Below are positions 57,016-57,752 of a stretch of DNA of 57,752 nt, in pieces. The stretch lies in assembly GCA_008363215.1 (NCBI GenBank), contig RHKP01000015.1, forward strand, positions 1 through 57,752. The letters run 5' to 3'. Below the pieces are notes generated by a model, which worked only from the letters and a program-made list of their open reading frames with translations, was not told the DNA's origin and searched no databases. The position numbers and the translations under genes were made by a program. Every line of letters starts with the position of its first letter. Position 1 is the first letter of the stretch. The stretch comes from Cyanobacteria bacterium CYA. Its GTDB lineage: Bacteria; Planctomycetota; Phycisphaerae; Phycisphaerales; UBA1924.

Positions 57016-57752
57016 ACCACGCCAGGCCGCTTTCCCCCGGTGCGTCGTCAACAGTCGCGGATGAGCCGCCGAGGGGCGCCTGGGCAGACCATGCCGAGAA
57101 AGTCAGCGCCGCAGTCGGCGGGTTCCTGGAGCAGACCTCAAATGCTCACGTCATTCTGAACGCGGCATCCGCCGCGTGTCACCGTGGGGCGTACACCGGA
57201 CCCGGCGACGTGGCGAGGCCGCCGCTGCTGTGGAGCGGGCGAAGTCCATCGAATCGGAGCGGGCGAATGAGAAGGTGGACGCGCTGTCCTGGATTCCCAG
57301 ATGCGCTCCGGCATCACGCCCCCGCCCTGGTTGAAGGGCGGCGGCCGATGATCCATCACAACTATCACAAGGTGTTGGAGGCTCGCGCGTGCGAATCGAC
57401 CTGGGCGTGCATCCGCTACCTGGGCAAGGCGATGGTGGCAGACGGCCTGTTCCCCGTTGCGGACGAACGCTTCCACCATCCTGGGGAAGAGACGATCTGC
57501 GAAGCCATGGAGATTCACCCCGGCGCGGATCGGGCGTTGGTCCGGGCGTACTTCAACTTCCGGCCCGAGGGGGCGTGATGGGCGCTCGCCGTCACCGTCA
57601 TACCGCCGTGCCGTGTCCGCTGCTGTGCATTGGTCTTGACCCCGAAACCTGACACGGTTTCCGGTTGAGACTCGGGCGCACCCGCGCATTTGGGGGGGTT
57701 GCGCTTGGATGGTGGAGATGAGATGATGCGGCCGCGCGCCCCGGGGCGTGCA
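57016..57752. other. Right edge, mostly no recognised gene
   Basis: After the short aldehyde dehydrogenase gene the coding signal fades. A stem-forming ACGCGG/CCGCGT lies near 57160-57178. One short plus-strand frame (57348-57578) is listed separately. The last 30 bases contain GGAG and an ATGATG at 57723-57728 that might begin a gene running off the window. Confidence 0.4.
57348..57578 (+). CDS. Possible small hypothetical protein
   Basis: A 76-residue frame starts MIHHNYHKVLEARAC and ends ALVRAYFNFRPEGA. It has mixed, protein-like composition, unlike the Arg/Pro-rich shadow frames. No ribosome-binding site is visible and no family is recognised. The frame is open upstream to 56994. It may be a gene remnant. 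Confidence 0.3.
   Translation: MIHHNYHKVLEARACESTWACIRYLGKAMVADGLFPVADERFHHPGEETICEAMEIHPGADRALVRAYFNFRPEGA

Noticed and set aside
1..57752. tRNA, rRNA, CRISPR array or complete insertion sequence
   Set aside because: Reading intergenic regions showed no T-arm consensus with cloverleaf context, no regularly spaced repeats and no transposase motifs.
57657..57752. End of an insertion sequence or start of a new gene at the right edge
   Set aside because: CTGACACGGTTTCCGG and the GGAG-ATGATG are suggestive, but the window ends before anything can be tested.

Overview
The window is a GC-rich, densely coded bacterial chromosome segment that looks planctomycetal, most likely class Phycisphaerae. 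The evidence is a PEP-CTERM-like sorting tail with a run of arginines (about 6500), a planctomycete-type dockerin tail with a final Cys (about 9220-9373), a planctomycete cytochrome-c/LRR membrane protein (38975-40528), several CxxCGYxLRGL-type zinc ribbons, and Gram-negative envelope genes (Kdo and Lpt). No phage, complete insertion sequence, CRISPR array, rRNA or tRNA was recognised.

Layout. 0.2-3.6 kb: a carbamoyl-phosphate module of an OTC-family carbamoyltransferase, a P-loop protein of the cyclic 2,3-diphosphoglycerate synthetase family, and a divergent carbamate kinase. 3.8-9.4 kb: proS and two secreted surface proteins (PEP-CTERM and dockerin). 9.8-15.8 kb: a SatD-like/membrane pair with an operator-like palindrome, deoC, a lipase-like hydrolase, and an unusually long site-2 protease. 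15.9-23.4 kb: tryptophanase, DNA polymerase I, an OFA-type transporter and scpA. 23.4-31.9 kb: kdsD-kdsC and one giant LptC/LptA-like protein, then efp, an AsmA-like protein, aroK and a DMT transporter. 31.9-38.9 kb: a complete, tightly coupled histidine operon on the minus strand. Its order is hisG-C-B-H-F-(A-I-E fusion)-D. It is preceded by a short His-rich leader peptide and a terminator hairpin, which makes it a candidate ribosome-mediated attenuator. 39-46.7 kb: a cytochrome/LRR protein, a YdjG/YdjI-like zinc-ribbon plus SPFH pair, mnmA, a zinc-ribbon membrane protein and purQ. 46.8-57.7 kb: a DUF1015 protein, periplasmic thiol-redox proteins, two CNNM/CorC-like membrane proteins, an atypical Asp/Glu racemase homologue, and an aldehyde dehydrogenase-GNAT-degenerate aldehyde dehydrogenase operon.

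How the genes work together. The his operon covers the whole pathway from PRPP except a recognisable histidinol-phosphatase, and steps 2-4 are fused in one polypeptide. KdsD, KdsC and the Lpt-like protein keep the gene order of the enterobacterial kds-lpt locus, which implies a Kdo-containing LPS. DeoC and the aldehyde dehydrogenases could form a deoxyribose to acetaldehyde to acetate route, although they lie 43 kb apart. Many neighbouring genes overlap by ATGA or TGATG, so operons are tightly coupled. At least two transcripts may be leaderless or nearly so (hisL and the aldehyde dehydrogenase at 53963).
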